Positions 27,751 through 39,599 of a stretch of 64,000 nucleotides of DNA are shown here, in pieces. Within the stretch, counting starts at the first letter, position 1; each line of letters opens with the position of its first letter. This DNA is from Microcebus murinus (Eukaryota > Chordata > Mammalia > Primates > Cheirogaleidae): positions 55,446,501 through 55,510,500 of the forward strand of contig NC_134111.1 of the NCBI RefSeq assembly GCF_040939455.1. Direction: 5' to 3'. A model generated the notes under the pieces. The model searched no databases and was not told the origin of the DNA. It saw only the letters and a program-made list of their open reading frames with translations. The position numbers were made by a program, and so were the translations under genes.

Positions 27751-28454
27751 AATTTCTAGAGTAATGGTAGGTGATTCAAAGAAAAATATCTTGAGTCCAA
27801 ATAAGAATCTGACAACCTCGGAGGATGTTTCCTGGAAACAAACACAGCTGCGCAGGCTAGAGAAACATAAACACGCTGCGCTCTTGGTTGTTGGAGGGAA
27901 AGGGGGAGTGGTGGTGGGCGGCGCATTTGCTTTCCTCCAAGGCTTGGCACTGGCTCTCTATATACATTAATTTCTTTAAGTTACAACCTCGACATCAGTC
28001 AGCTCCCAGTCTCATCTTTTATATGCTCTCCAGAGAATCATTCTGCCCTGCCTAAAGGGTGTCATCAATGTCATTTAAATAAACATATGAAAAGCAGAAT
28101 ACATCTCCTTTACTCTAACACTGCCAATATTAACTACACCGTCGCTGTTGGAGTCATCGTTCATATCTTTCCCACTTCCTTTCATCCTCCCAACCCTGTT
28201 AATTCCTCTTCTCCCCTGGTCATAGATGAATTGCTTGGTCCCCTGCACCTTCATTTCTCTGACATTCACAGCCTGGACCACTATAGCCCTGTACCTGACC
28301 ACTTGACCAGGGAACACATCTTACCCCTGTGAATGAGAAAATGAAAGTCCCTTAGACTGTAAGTGGCCTACTCCACCATCATGAGCTAAACCCTGGTCCC
28401 AGTCGGACCTTGTAGCCTAGTGATAGTACTGAGGACACCTGCTCTTGTGACCGA

Positions 28455-28640
28455 ATTCTCAATTACATTCCTTTTCCTCATTTATTCATACAACATATAA
28501 CATAGTTATTGAGTACCTACCTACTATGTGCCAGGTGCTATGCCACACACAAGGAGTGCTACAAAGCCAAGAAAAAGTCATCACATCTGGCCTCAAAGAG
28601 TTTAATGGAGAGAAAGACAAATGAGCTAAAATCAAAATGA
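28455..28640 (-). mobile_element. L2 LINE 3' end
   Basis: 'tttattcatacaacat', 'ttgagtacctacctactatg' and 'tgccaggtgctatgcc' are the antisense of the L2 tail (cctggcacatagtagg...aataaatg). Confidence 0.65.
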
Positions 28641-28909
28641 CCAAAAGTGGAACAAATAACAAGAGTCACATTAACCAAGTAGTACGAGAGGAAGCGGAAA
28701 AAAGAACGAGCTTCCATGAAGAGTTTGCCATTCTCATTATTTACTGTTATAGTTAAAGTCATAGTCTAGGCCCTTCCCAGGCTGGCTTTACAAGCCTGCA
28801 TCCAGCTCAGTCCCACGGGGCCCCATGCCAAGAAGAGCCCCCACCGAACCTTGAAGTTGAATGCTCTACAGTCATTGTCTTGAAATTCTTAATCATTTTC
28901 TCTCTGTGT

Positions 28910-29310
28910 TGTGTCCATGAAGTCCAATGAAGCATGCCTCAGGGATTCACACTCAGTGTGGCCTCCTGATGGGTTCTCCAGCCCCAGAGGGGTCCTGGGC
29001 ATGGGTATGGGGAGTACACGGAGTCCTTCAGTGTCTCAGAGTAAGGCAAGGCCCTGGCCGTTCCCACCCCAGACTGGCAGCAACACGACACGTTCAGTAA
29101 TCAACTCTGTGGGGACTTTCGCCCACCCCAATCCAGGTAACAACAAGCTCATTCTGGTGCAGAAGCAATCTTTGGAGATTGCCCACTTATCATGGGTTGG
29201 GGTGGCTTGCCTGTAGGGGAAGGGGAGATTGACTTTCCTGTCCCTAGAAGGCCCCCATTTTCATTTTTCACTGGGTTCAACAAATTATGTAGCCCAGCCT
29301 GGTCCCAACT
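28910..29310. repeat. Unassigned repeat, copy A
   Basis: It shares ordered similarity with 37990-38530: 'ctggcagcaacacgacac' here against 'ctggcagcaccaagacac' there, and 'caaattatgtagc' near the end of both. It is GC-richer than its surroundings. LTR-like length, family not recognised. Confidence 0.45.
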
Positions 29311-30149
29311 CGTGACCTTGTAAACATTCAGATCTTTGAGCTTAGAGGCAACAATCTCCTTAGCAATTTTCCTACCTCCACAGTCCTATTCTCCAGAGTC
29401 CTATTCTCCAATCCATTCTCACCAGTGGAAAATAAAACAGTAAGAATTGTCTCCCCAGGTCTTTCTGATCCCTTTCCCAAAGCACAACTGATTTTCCCTC
29501 TCAGATCTTGTTATGGGTGATTAATTGTGCACATGAGCGCAGGCCTGTGAAACTGTGCAGACCCGCTGGGGAGGAAAGCTGACCACGTGAAGGCCTGACT
29601 GTGACCTGGCTGGGGCTGGGGCTGGGGTCTGCTTTGGGGCAGGATGAAGCTACATTTGCCAGCCTCCCTGCAGATAGCTGTGGCCACATGCCTGGGATCT
29701 ACAGTCTAGAAAGACAATGAGGTGTGCGTGGGAAATGTGTGCCACTTCCTGACCTGACTCATAGAAAACTCCCACCTCATTTTCCCATTTCTCGCTCTCT
29801 GTTCTCTCGTCTGCTGAGGGATGTGCACGCCAGGAGCAGCCTGGGAAGCCCTGTGTTGAAGGTGTAAGAATCCTCTCTTGGAGGAGGGCCACTCATTCAT
29901 CAGGAAGACCTGTGCTGAGCTTCAGAAGAGTGAGAAACAAGCTTCTGTTGTGTGACTACTATGTGCCACTGAGCTTTGGAGGTGTAACTGTGAAAGCAAC
30001 TACAGTTTCTTTTTAGCTACTAATTAATACATATTTGGAAATTTTGGAAAAATTCAAAAAAAAAAGCACAAAAAAGAAAAGAAAAATTACTCTTAAGCCT
30101 ATCACTGAGATGACCTCTATTAATGTTTTGGCGTATCAACTTCCAGCCA

Positions 30150-30405
30150 TTCACCATGTACTATTCTCATTACCTTTCACTGAGTCCTTACAAAGTGACG
30201 GGCAGCACGTTAAGCACTTTTCACATATAATTTCATTTAATCCTGATGACAACCTTTTAAGATAGAAATCATTGTCCCCATTTTAGGCTTGCAGAAACTA
30301 ACAACTGGAGTGGTAAAATATGATGCAACCTTTGGATAAAGGGACTGGGAATCAAATCCAGCCGGTCTGATTCCAAAACTGGTGCCCTTAACCACTTCCG
30401 TTAGG
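30150..30405 (-). mobile_element. MIR SINE
   Basis: 'tttcatttaatcctgatgac', 'gtccccattttaggcttg', 'ggaatcaaatccagccgg' and 'cttaaccacttcc' give the full MIR antisense order. Confidence 0.85.
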
Positions 30406-30541
30406 CTTTTGTTGTTATTGTCAAGAAAATTGAGATTCTATAGTTTCCTAATATGCTTTGTTTACTTAATAGTATTTTGTGAGCAATTTCCTCTGATTAA
30501 ATATTCCATTTCATAATGCAACATAATCTATTTATCCTCTA

Positions 30542-30575
30542 GTTGGATGTTGATAATTGTTGGATGTTGATAATT
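30542..30575 (+). repeat. 17-bp tandem doublet
   Basis: GTTGGATGTTGATAATT occurs twice in perfect head-to-tail order at 30542-30558 and 30559-30575. Confidence 0.95.
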
Positions 30576-30728
30576 TTATAAATAACATTACAATGAGTAT
30601 TCATATAGACAAATCTTTGCACACATGCATAAAAATTTCCTTAGGATGACCTGGAATTGTTAGATAAGAAGTTATTAACATAAATATTCTTAAGGTAGTA
30701 TATGATTATTGCTAAATTGTTAGTTGTT

Positions 30729-30941
30729 CCCAAAAAAGGAGGTGATTTTGTCCCCAGGGGGCATTTGACAATGTCTGGAGATTTTTTTACTTGTGGAAAC
30801 TAGGCATGCATCTCATGGGTGGAGACTGGGGATGCTATTAAACATCTGAAAATGCACAGGTCAGCCCCTCCTCCACCCCATCAACAGCAAAGAATTAATT
30901 ATCTGGTCCAAAATGTCAGTAGTACCACAGTTGAGAAACCT
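30729..30941 (+). mobile_element. MER20 DNA transposon
   Basis: 'gattttgtccccaggggg', 'caatgtctggagattttt', 'aatgcacaggtcagccc' and 'aatgtcagtagtaccacag' occur in MER20 order with the 'gttgagaaacc' terminus. It is about 210 bp, hAT-Charlie group. Confidence 0.88.
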
Positions 30942-31014
30942 AACCTATATAATGGTCCCATCAGTGTGTGTTAGTCTTAAGACAAAATAAAGGCTATAAT
31001 AAAGGCTCTTCTAC

Positions 31015-31095
31015 TAATTCAAATATGATTTTCTAAGTACATACTATATGCCAGACACCATGGTAGGTGTTAAATTAGCATTCAAGGAAGAGAGT
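31015..31095 (-). mobile_element. L2 tail fragment
   Basis: 'taagtacatactatatgcc' and 'agacaccatggtaggtg' are a degenerate antisense L2 3' end. Confidence 0.45.
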
Positions 31096-32268
31096 CAGAT
31101 TAACAGGGAAAAGTAGAGACAGGAGGTGTCTTGAGAATAAAGTTTGGCATCATTTGCTAGTGAGAAATCATATGTATTTCATTTTATGCCTTCATATCTT
31201 TCCATATAGTTTTCTGTTAAATTATTTTCATACAATTCTGCATTAAATATAGAAGTGAATAGTATTGCTGTATTGCTACATGCATGAGCACTTGATCCTG
31301 ATTCAGTTGAGAGTATTTCTAAAGAATAAAATTGGTTCTTTCTTCAACAGAAATCCAAGGTCTTAAGTATGAAAGTATTCTTATGATGACAGTGGCTCCT
31401 CTTTCCCTAGCTGACCTTTTTGTTCTTTAATTTAACATAGCAGATAGTCTCAATTTGGTTAATTCAGAGGTGGAAAACTGTTTTCCTGCCCCTTATATTT
31501 TAAATTAGTAGGCACTCATTGAATGCAAGTTCCTTTCTGTCTGTTCACAGTAGTCATGAATAAAAGGAAGGACCAAATAAGAAGCCATTCCTCCTGTTTA
31601 TTCATTTAAAAAATAGATGGCAAAGGAGAGAGAGGAGGGATGCCTCAGCTCCCAGCTGTACTGTCAGCCTCCTGTCCCTGCTTGGTTGATGCCTGGCATA
31701 CTCGCTGCCACTGACTCTTCTCCTCTTTGCTTCTCTGCGTGATAATCTCAGGGTGATGATAAAAAAGAGATGCTATGGCTGTCCTGGGCTTTCAAAGCCA
31801 GTGCTCCAAGAGAGGAAGTGAGAGTAGAATCTGACTCCAGTCTCACATACCTGAAGACAGGGGGGAAAAGGGCCACACTTAACAGCTGCACAGAGTCCAG
31901 ACCCTCTGCCTTAGTGGTTCTCTGGAAGCAGAAGGAGGAAGAGGAGGCTAACAGGAAAATGTGGGTACTCCATAAAAGTGGCCATTAGAGAGCAGGGATG
32001 AGAGCTTCACTTTTCCAGAGGGCCTTACGCAGAAAAGAATGAAAATCTAGACTGGTTTCCTTAGCAACCCTGGGATAATCTTTCCCACAATGTCCCAAGC
32101 CTACAGTTCTTAATTCCATTACAACCATTATTAAAACTTTAAATATGTAATCATGCATATTAAGTTGCCAAATACCCATAAAAACTGTTAGTTCATTAAG
32201 CTGTGCACAGCCATTTAAATGAAAAAGGAGTACCATCTAACTTTTTTTAATTGAAAAAAGTAAAGGTT

Positions 32269-32635
32269 AAAACATTCTGGTGGCCGGGCGCGGTGGCTCA
32301 CGCCTGTAATCCTAGCTCTCTGGGAGGCCGAGGCGGGCGGATTGCTCGAGGTCAGGAGTTCGAAACCAGCCTGAGCAAGAGCGAGACCCCGTCTCTACTA
32401 TAAAATAGAAAGAAATTAATTGGCCAACTAATATATATACAAAAAAAAAAATTAGCCGGGCATGGTGGCGAATGCCTGTAGTCCCAGCTACTTGGGAGGC
32501 TGAGGCAGGAGGATTGCTTGAGCCAGGAGTTTGAGGTTGCTATGAGCTAGGCTGACGCCATGGCACTCACTCTAGCCTGGGCAACAAAGTGAGACTCTGT
32601 CTCAAAAAAAAAAAAAAAAAAAAAAACATTCTGGT
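32269..32635 (+). mobile_element. Young lemur-type Alu with 13-bp target-site duplication
   Basis: This is the best preserved SINE here: 'ggccgggcgcggtggctcac' start, CpG sites retained, lemur linker 'gaaagaaattaattggcc', a right arm with 'ggctgacgccatggcactc', and a pure 22-A-class tail. The duplication AAAACATTCTGGT flanks it at 32269-32281 and 32623-32635. It is probably lineage-specific and perhaps polymorphic. Confidence 0.97.
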
Positions 32636-33239
32636 AATCTGATAAAATAGTACATACAGCATAAACACAAAAAGGATAATGCTAGTATTAAAAGTAACAT
32701 CATTTCCAACAGAAACACATAAAGAAAACCTATCTTTTATTAAATGAATAGTCAACACATTTGAAATAAAATTGTGGCATACATTTCACCGAGCCTAATA
32801 AATTATTACATCTTAATTATAAGCATGAGATTTACTGTTCATTTATCTTTTAATGTCAGCTGCTAGAATTTAGTTTACAAGTGATTGATCCAAATACCAT
32901 CATTTTTAAAAATTCTTAAGATTTCAACAATAAAACTATATATCATCAATCTGGAGACTTCATAGGATTCATAGCATAGAGATCCAATGTATACTTTTAA
33001 AATTACTTACTATACTAAAATTATATACTATACTAAAAAAATAGGGATATTGATCAACTGTAAAAAGAAATTTAACATACCTGTGTTTGTCAAAGATGGA
33101 ACATGTAGTATGGCCACTAAATCCTAACAGTCTAATGTTCATTTAAAGCATTTTATTATATTTAAAAATAATCATTATGTATATGTCATACTGTGTGAAA
33201 ATGTACTTAGGATTTGTTTTAATCAGATATATGGTAAGA

Positions 33240-33760
33240 CAGTAGACACGGAAATGACTGCCATGGAGGAAGAAGTTCATACTCGCAGACCCTAGAAACA
33301 GGAGGCACAGCATGGCACGCAGAGCCACATAGGAAGGACCAGGATTGGTCAGGAGGTAGAAGAAGGAGGGCAAGGTGCAGCCCAGGGTCTTTACTGGGGT
33401 CTCCATGGAAGGAATGGGTAAGGCAGGGTAGGTACCTGAGTAAGCTTAGGATTAGCTCGTTTGAACAATTTCCATGGGCCCTGGGCTTTATATAGGAATG
33501 GTCTCTAGTTGTCAGGTACCTGGCCCTCAGGTGATTTAGGTGGAATCACCTAAATTTAGGTGGAATCACGTGGAATATTGGCTGGTGTGTGAGAGTTTGA
33601 TAAAGATGATAGATAGTTGAGGGTGAGGGCTCTGGACTGGTTGGTTTGTACATCAAAGGGGTTTCCTTTGCTCACTATAGGAAAGAGCTAGCCTTGGAAG
33701 GGACAGTCTCTCCAGGGTCCAGGCCCCAAATGCCTGAACATGAAGACTATAGAAAATAAG
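33240..33760. repeat. LTR-like repeat, family unassigned
   Basis: This segment has 'tttactggggtctccatgg', a 'gctttatataggaatgg' string and 'aggggtttcctttgctcac', recalling ERV LTRs read in antisense. It holds a short 20-bp-period duplication at 33534-33569. No internal retroviral coding sequence is seen. Confidence 0.35.
33534..33569 (+). repeat. Short direct repeat, period 20
   Basis: ATTTAGGTGGAATCAC occurs at 33534-33549 and 33554-33569. The first copy also pairs with a preceding 'aggtgattt' as an imperfect palindrome. Confidence 0.9.
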
Positions 33761-34499
33761 AAAATATACTCAATACAGGTACTACCATGTTTTAAATCAA
33801 AAGTCTCCTCTTTTCTTATGTTCAAAGTCCTTTCCAGAGCCAGCTCTGTGAATAAAGTCTGCTAGACTGTGTATTTTAAAACATTAATAAAGTCTTATAT
33901 TTCTGACTTTATCCTTTTGAAAATGCCTCTCCATTATCTCATTATAATCTCAATATTACATTTAATGATTAGAGCTTTAGAAAATACTATGGGGTAGACA
34001 TGTCTGGACATATCATACCTATATTATAGCTAAAAAACAAAAAAAACTAAGGCAGAACTGGGAATAGAATCCATGATTCTTGATTCTAAGTCTAGAGCAT
34101 ATTCTATTACATTCTGATGTCTTTTACAGTTTAACAACATGATTAGTAACCTCAGAATTTGAATGTCAAACAAATAGGTTTAGGGAAAAGGTTCCATAAA
34201 CTAGATCAAAGTCATCTCTTCCCTGTAGATGTGTTTGTCCCAGGTTACCTCCCATGGAGTTTCTCTGGGAATATAGAGTATTGAGAATAAACAGAATTAC
34301 TCGGAGAGGATAAGGAAGTCAAATATCATCATGGCATTTCTAAACTCGCTTTCAACAGATTTCGGTCCCCAGGCTCTTTCTATATGCTGATGAAAGGTAG
34401 TGTTCAATTCGAAGGTGGCTATTGCTACCTGACTTGGTCTCTACACACACACCTCTGGTGAGCAAACTAATATGCACAGCTGTGCTAGACAGTCCCCAT

Positions 34500-34790
34500 T
34501 TTACTCTCTAGATGCACTTGCCACCTTTCACTGCTCTGTTCTATGCCAGGAGGCTGATTCCTGAGACCTCTTGGCCTCCTGGTGTGGCCAACCAATGAGG
34601 GACCCTGGCAGGAGACAGAGGTGTGAGGAAGGTAGTGTGGCCTTGGCTGCCTCTCTTCCAGCGCCTGGTTTGCCAGCGGCTGAGTTCCTCTTGCCTAGGC
34701 CCCAGCTCAGGCCAGGTGGCGTCTCTCCCACAGCTGTAGCTGTCTCAGGGTAGGGGTAGTTGCAGCCTCCTCTTCAGATCTAGACAGGGG
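34500..34790. repeat. Probable ancient repeat, unassigned
   Basis: GC-richer wording ('gccaggaggctgattcc', 'tctcccacagctgtagctg') resembles a mammalian interspersed repeat I cannot name. Opposed short open frames are composition effects. Confidence 0.3.
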
Positions 34791-35754
34791 CAGTTTGGGG
34801 AGGGAGGAAGAGGAGAAGTGTAGCACCCAGCCCAATTTATTGACGATAATTTTAAGGAACAAAAGGGAAAGACATGGCTTTCAGTTGGACATGCCCCCTG
34901 AACATCTAATAACTGCACCTTGGAAAGCAGAGTTCGTAAATGCAACCAACTCAGAAGTTTGAATTTCTGTGAGACCTTTTGAGACTATGTGAAACATAAG
35001 ATTTGTAATCAATAAACTTGGAAGTGCAATGTTCCTGAAAAATAAAATATTACAAGGCTGCCCAATATAATCTCCCACATCTGAAAGGATTTTCAAAGAG
35101 AAAATTCTAATGTCTGCAAGGTCTTATGCTGGAAGGGGTGTTCTACTCCTTCAAGAAGTTATACTGTATGAATGAGGTAATTGTGAGAAAACTAGCGAAT
35201 TCAGCTATCCAGAGCAGTCATGCTCCAACCTTTGCTCTCCCTAGAAGAAGGTGGCAGTGGGCTGGTGCTTGTTGTTAGTATTTGGTTGGTGTCAATCTGC
35301 TGTCTCTATCACATGGTCTCCACATGGAACGAAGTAAAAGAAACAAACAAAAACAAAAAAGCCATGGAGGGAAGAGATACAGCAATTACCTGGAAGACCT
35401 GATTAATGCAGACAAGCAATTCAGATAATTTGCCAGTTTTCTGGGCTTCATAAGTTCTATTCTTTAAAAAATCTTCAAATTAAGGTGCAAAGAGTTAAAC
35501 GATGTGGTCAAGGGATGGATTTCTTGATTTATCGCTCCACATTGCCTGAGTAAGCTGAACTTTCTGCTTAGACGTATTTGAAGTGACCCAGGGAGGTATC
35601 GGTGATAATTAATCAGTTGAACAGAAAATCTCGTACTAAGCCCTATGCCAAGCCACTGCAGCATATGCGAAATGAGGCAGTCACGACCTTGATCTCTAAA
35701 AGTTCACTGTCAAGAAATCATTTAAGACAAGTCCCCAAATGGTTACAATGCTAA

Positions 35755-35935
35755 GTGGGAAGAAGTACACTAAAGCATTAGAGAAGTTCAAAGGAGAGAG
35801 AGATCATGCCCAGCCTGAGTAGGATGGGGCAGGGATTAGCAAGAGTTTCATGAAGATAGGTTTTGAAGTGTGAGAAGATTTGGACTGGCTCAGGGACAGC
35901 TGTGAGCGTGCACACAATAGTTAATGGTCAGGAGA
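35755..35935. repeat. Ancient mammalian repeat fragment
   Basis: 'agaagtacactaaagcatta', 'gcaagagtttcatgaagata' and 'ttttgaagtgtgagaag' recall the same unnamed family as 46285-46570. Confidence 0.4.
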
Positions 35936-35984
35936 AGCCACTCTGGGAGTGGCTGAGCATGAAGCTTCCACAGGCCACAGATTT

Positions 35985-36170
35985 CAGCTTCCCCACTTAC
36001 TAGCTGAGTCACTTTGAGCAAATTAACCCCTCCAAGCCCCAATTTCTCCTTCTGTAAAATGGGGGTGGTAAAAGTTATTACCTCAGGGTATTGTTAAGAG
36101 GATTACAAGAGACAATGCTTGCTAATGATCCTGGGTCATCGTAAGTACTACATAAATGGAATTATTATTA
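35985..36170 (+). mobile_element. MIR SINE
   Basis: 'ccacttactagctgagtcac', 'cttctgtaaaatgggggtgg' and 'gtaagtactacataaatgg' occur in MIR sense order. Confidence 0.85.
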
Positions 36171-36242
36171 ATCAACATTAATAGAAGGTAAAGCTTCCCT
36201 TTACCTCCTATCACTATGTTAAAAAGAAAAAAAGACATCTCA

Positions 36243-36369
36243 CCAGGCACAGTGGTGCATACCTGTAGTCTCAGCATGTTGGGAAGCTGAGGCTGGAAGA
36301 TCACCTGAGCTCACAAGTTAGAGCCCACCCTGGGCAACATAGCAAGACCTCATCACTAAAAAAAAAAAT
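36243..36369 (+). mobile_element. Alu-like monomer (FLAM/FRAM class)
   Basis: A single arm of about 127 bp runs from 'ccaggcacagtggtgcat' to 'gcaacatagcaagacctcat' with a terminal A run and no second arm. It is a fossil Alu monomer or a truncated AluJ. Confidence 0.8.
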
Positions 36370-37989
36370 AGTTACCTTAAAGAGGTATCTCATAGGTTTA
36401 CCAATTTTTTTCATTCATGTGAAAAAGATTTCTTATCCTAAATTTGCAACAGCCTAAAGCTACATTTTATGATAGGAAATGTAATTTATCATTAAAGTGT
36501 GAAACCACTGTTCAGTCAAAATCATTCAACTAATAAGAAATCTTGGGAATTATAGAAAATACACTTTTTTTTAATGCCAGGAAGCCTTCTTTACTATTTT
36601 AATCCTAAAAATAAATAAATAAAACCTCAATGCCTATAAATGAACCAAAGTTTCTCCTAAAATATTAAAAACTGAACCCTCTTTTTTTTATGAATAAAAA
36701 GCCTTTTTTATGACTCAAATTCCACTTTCCAAAAGAATGTGGTCAAATTGCAAAATACTACCCTTAAAATAAGTGACTAAAGTAGCAAGCAGTGTACCTC
36801 AAGGATCTTGTTGACTTTCCTATAAAACAACTCAAAGCTATTTCAGAGGAAAGCTTCATGTAACTCTTCAACACTATATTAAACATGAAACACTAACTTC
36901 CAAATTAAGCCAGCCTTGTAAATAAACAGGTGACCCAAACCTCAGGAACCAAAATAAATTGGTCAGATTAGTAAACATTTAGCTTATGGGCTGGGAGAAA
37001 ATTAAGTTAACCTTAAATTACCTCTTCATGATTGTGTAGGAACTGTACTTTTCTGTAATCTATCCTCATGTACAAAGCAGCAAATGCAATTTGTCACCAT
37101 GTTTATCATGATCATGTGTCTGTCAGGAAGAGGAGTTGATATAGCAAATGTTTCCTGCTTCAAGAACAAAATCAGTTCAGGTTCTGGGCTGGTGAATATG
37201 TTCGTGGGCTTGGGGGAATTTTTAAAACACTATATGCAAAACTGAAATAAGATTTCATGAAACGCCCTTATAATACTAGTGTTGGATCGGAGTAGGATCA
37301 ACATCTGCCTTTTTAAGCAAATCTCAGCAACTCACTCACAGGACTGTGGACCATGTCTGCCAGCACTGGCTCATGAGGGAAAGAAGAGAAAAATTCATCA
37401 GTGAATTTTCTAGGGTTAATTCTAAAATTAATTATTTCTGAAGCAAACACTTTACAGGTAGTTATTTCAATGGAGATAATTCTAAAATTAAATTTAATTA
37501 AAATGAAGTATTAAATATCATCAGTTATATTCTTACCTAATATACATAATAAATATATCAGTATAGTACAATGTATTCTGAAATACAACTTTATGTATAA
37601 CTTTTTTGTTTTGTTTTCCAATTTCTCTCTTCAAGAATAAGCAATCAGGTCTCCCTTCTCAAATCATGAGAAGGCAAAGCAGGATCAGAATGAGCAAAGA
37701 TGGAGAAAGAGTAGTCCTGGCAGAAAGCATGCAAAGCACAGAAATAGAAAAGCGCTACCCAGGCATTGAAAATGGCAAGTAATTTAATTAGGATGGAGCT
37801 GAGGCCATGAAAAGGGCTGTGTAGACAGTAGGCTGAAATAAAATTGACCTTCAACTTAGACTCAATATGACTCAGAATCATGTCCCACTTTATGAGCATG
37901 TCACTGATACAGTTGTGTGAGGGCCCCCTGATTGAGATTTAATGCTGTGTTAAGTGAAATTCTTACCACGTTTATCTTTGAACTTGTGT

Positions 37990-38530
37990 TTTGTGAAGGT
38001 TGTCCAGTGGGACAATGGAGTACGAGCTCGGAGCTTGGAGCCTTGCAGCCTTGGCTCACAGGCAGTCCCCTTCCCACTTCTTGCCCAGAACTGGTTCTTG
38101 GCCCTCTCATCCCTGCTCCCTGGTGTCCCAGACCCCATCCAGCCTTCCAGTCTCACCCCTGCCCCAAGATCAGGAGCAGCAAGCAGGTCACATGGATTAG
38201 GGGAGAGGCCCATGAGCTACATCTTCCCTTGCCCTCTGATCTTGGGTGGGGTCCCTGGATGGGCCATGGGGAGGGTCAGGTGCATGCCCCATACCATCTA
38301 AGAGAGGAGCAATGGTCATCCTTACCCAGAGCTGGCAGCACCAAGACACATTCCACGGGCAGCTCAGTGGGGGCTTCTCACTCATCTCCCTAATTCATAT
38401 ATGGAGAATTTCCCAGCCTGGAGGTTGCAATCCTTTAGAATTCCCAGTCTGGAAGTTGCTGTGGTTTGGGGGGCAGACCCTGCTGGCCAGGGTCCTGCAA
38501 ATTATGTAGCTGGCCGTACTAAGAATCTTT
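37990..38530. repeat. Unassigned repeat, copy B
   Basis: The GC-richer block is related to 28910-29310 (see copy A). It creates many overlapping open frames on both strands (longest 153 codons at 37932-38393), which overlap each other in five frames and show no recognisable protein. I treat them as composition artefacts of a repeat. An internal near-duplicate 'cccagcctggaggttgc' / 'cccagtctggaagttgc' occurs at about 38412 and 38443. Confidence 0.45.
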
Positions 38531-38559
38531 CCCGTTAACCCAGCTTCTCTCCCTGTTTT

Positions 38560-39420
38560 TGATAAAGGCATTACCCTTCCCCAAATCTCCCCAGTGTGGA
38601 ATCTCTGAGTCATCACCATCTTCCCTCCTTCCTCACCCAAATCCACTCCTGCAGGCCATCTCCCATCTGTCCCCGGCTGCCCAATCCCACTGTTCCGCTT
38701 GAGTTTAGTTGTTCATCATGGCTCCACCAGACCACCATAATAGGCTCCTAATTGTCTTCATAGTTTTGAGCCTCCCCTGTTCAATCCATTCAGCCACTGC
38801 CACCAGGTCACCCAAGACACCATCATGTCAAGATGGTTAATGGCTCCCTGAGGCCTACTGTTAAAGAACTTCAAACTCTTTAGCCAGACATTCAAACTCC
38901 TTCCCTCTTTTGCCCTCACCTTACTTTTGCATATTCATTCTATAGCACATACTATACTTTGGCACATGCTATACTTTGCACATGTTATATTTTGGGCAAA
39001 TTAAACCACCTACTGTCCCCTATATATATTTTGGGCTTGATCATCACTTTGTCTCTGCTGAAGCCAGTTTGCTATACCTGAATCACCTGCCCCTACCCAA
39101 CAACCATCTCCAATTGGGATTAGATTTCCCTGTTTAATAGCTTGAAGAGCACCTCCTCCAGGAGTCTTCCATCACTGAGCCCAGTTACAAAGTGACTCCA
39201 TTTTCCTCCAAGACAATACCACCATTTGGTTTTTGCCATTTATTAAGTACAGCTTGATACTAGTTTGTTGTTTGTGTTGCATGCAGCCCTCGACTGTAAG
39301 CACTTGGAAAGTAAGAAGCATGTCCTCTCCCCTTTGTCCACCCATAGGCCCCCTACCCAAGGCCTTAGGTTTAACAAGCTCTTGGTGCATGTTTGTTGGA
39401 ACTAATGAATAAATGAATCT
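38560..39420 (+). mobile_element. L2 LINE 3' region
   Basis: The order 'atggctccctgaggcctac', 'cattcaaactccttccc', 'ctgtaagcacttggaaag', then a tail ending in 'aatgaataaatgaatc' follows the L2 3' end. The antisense 139-codon frame at 39172-39591 is an L2 shadow. Confidence 0.7.
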
Positions 39421-39599
39421 GCTGTGTAAACAGATCAGGTCTTCTGAAAGCCTGGCACACCTGTAACCCTTCTGCGTCATCCCCTTTCCTCTTCTCAGTT
39501 CACCTAACAAAACATCCTGCTGCTTTTCAGACCCAAGCCCATCAAACACCTGTATCATCATTATCAACACTAACAAAAATTCATCTCGCACTTTTATTA

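Larger units (their letters stand above)
30005..30730 (-). mobile_element. Old L1 3' UTR (L1ME-like), MIR inside
   Basis: Antisense L1 tail wording frames an interior MIR: 'attccatttcataatgcaac', 'caatgagtattcatatagac' and 'tgcacacatgcat'. A MIR lies at about 30150-30405 and a 17-bp tandem doublet at 30542-30575. Confidence 0.6.

Noticed and set aside
37932..38393. 153-codon plus-strand open frame
   Set aside because: It overlaps long frames in at least four other phases, lies in a GC-richer block related to 28910-29310, and has no recognisable domain. Composition explains it.
39172..39591. 139-codon minus-strand frame
   Set aside because: It is the antisense of an L2 3' end whose tail signature is readable on the plus strand.
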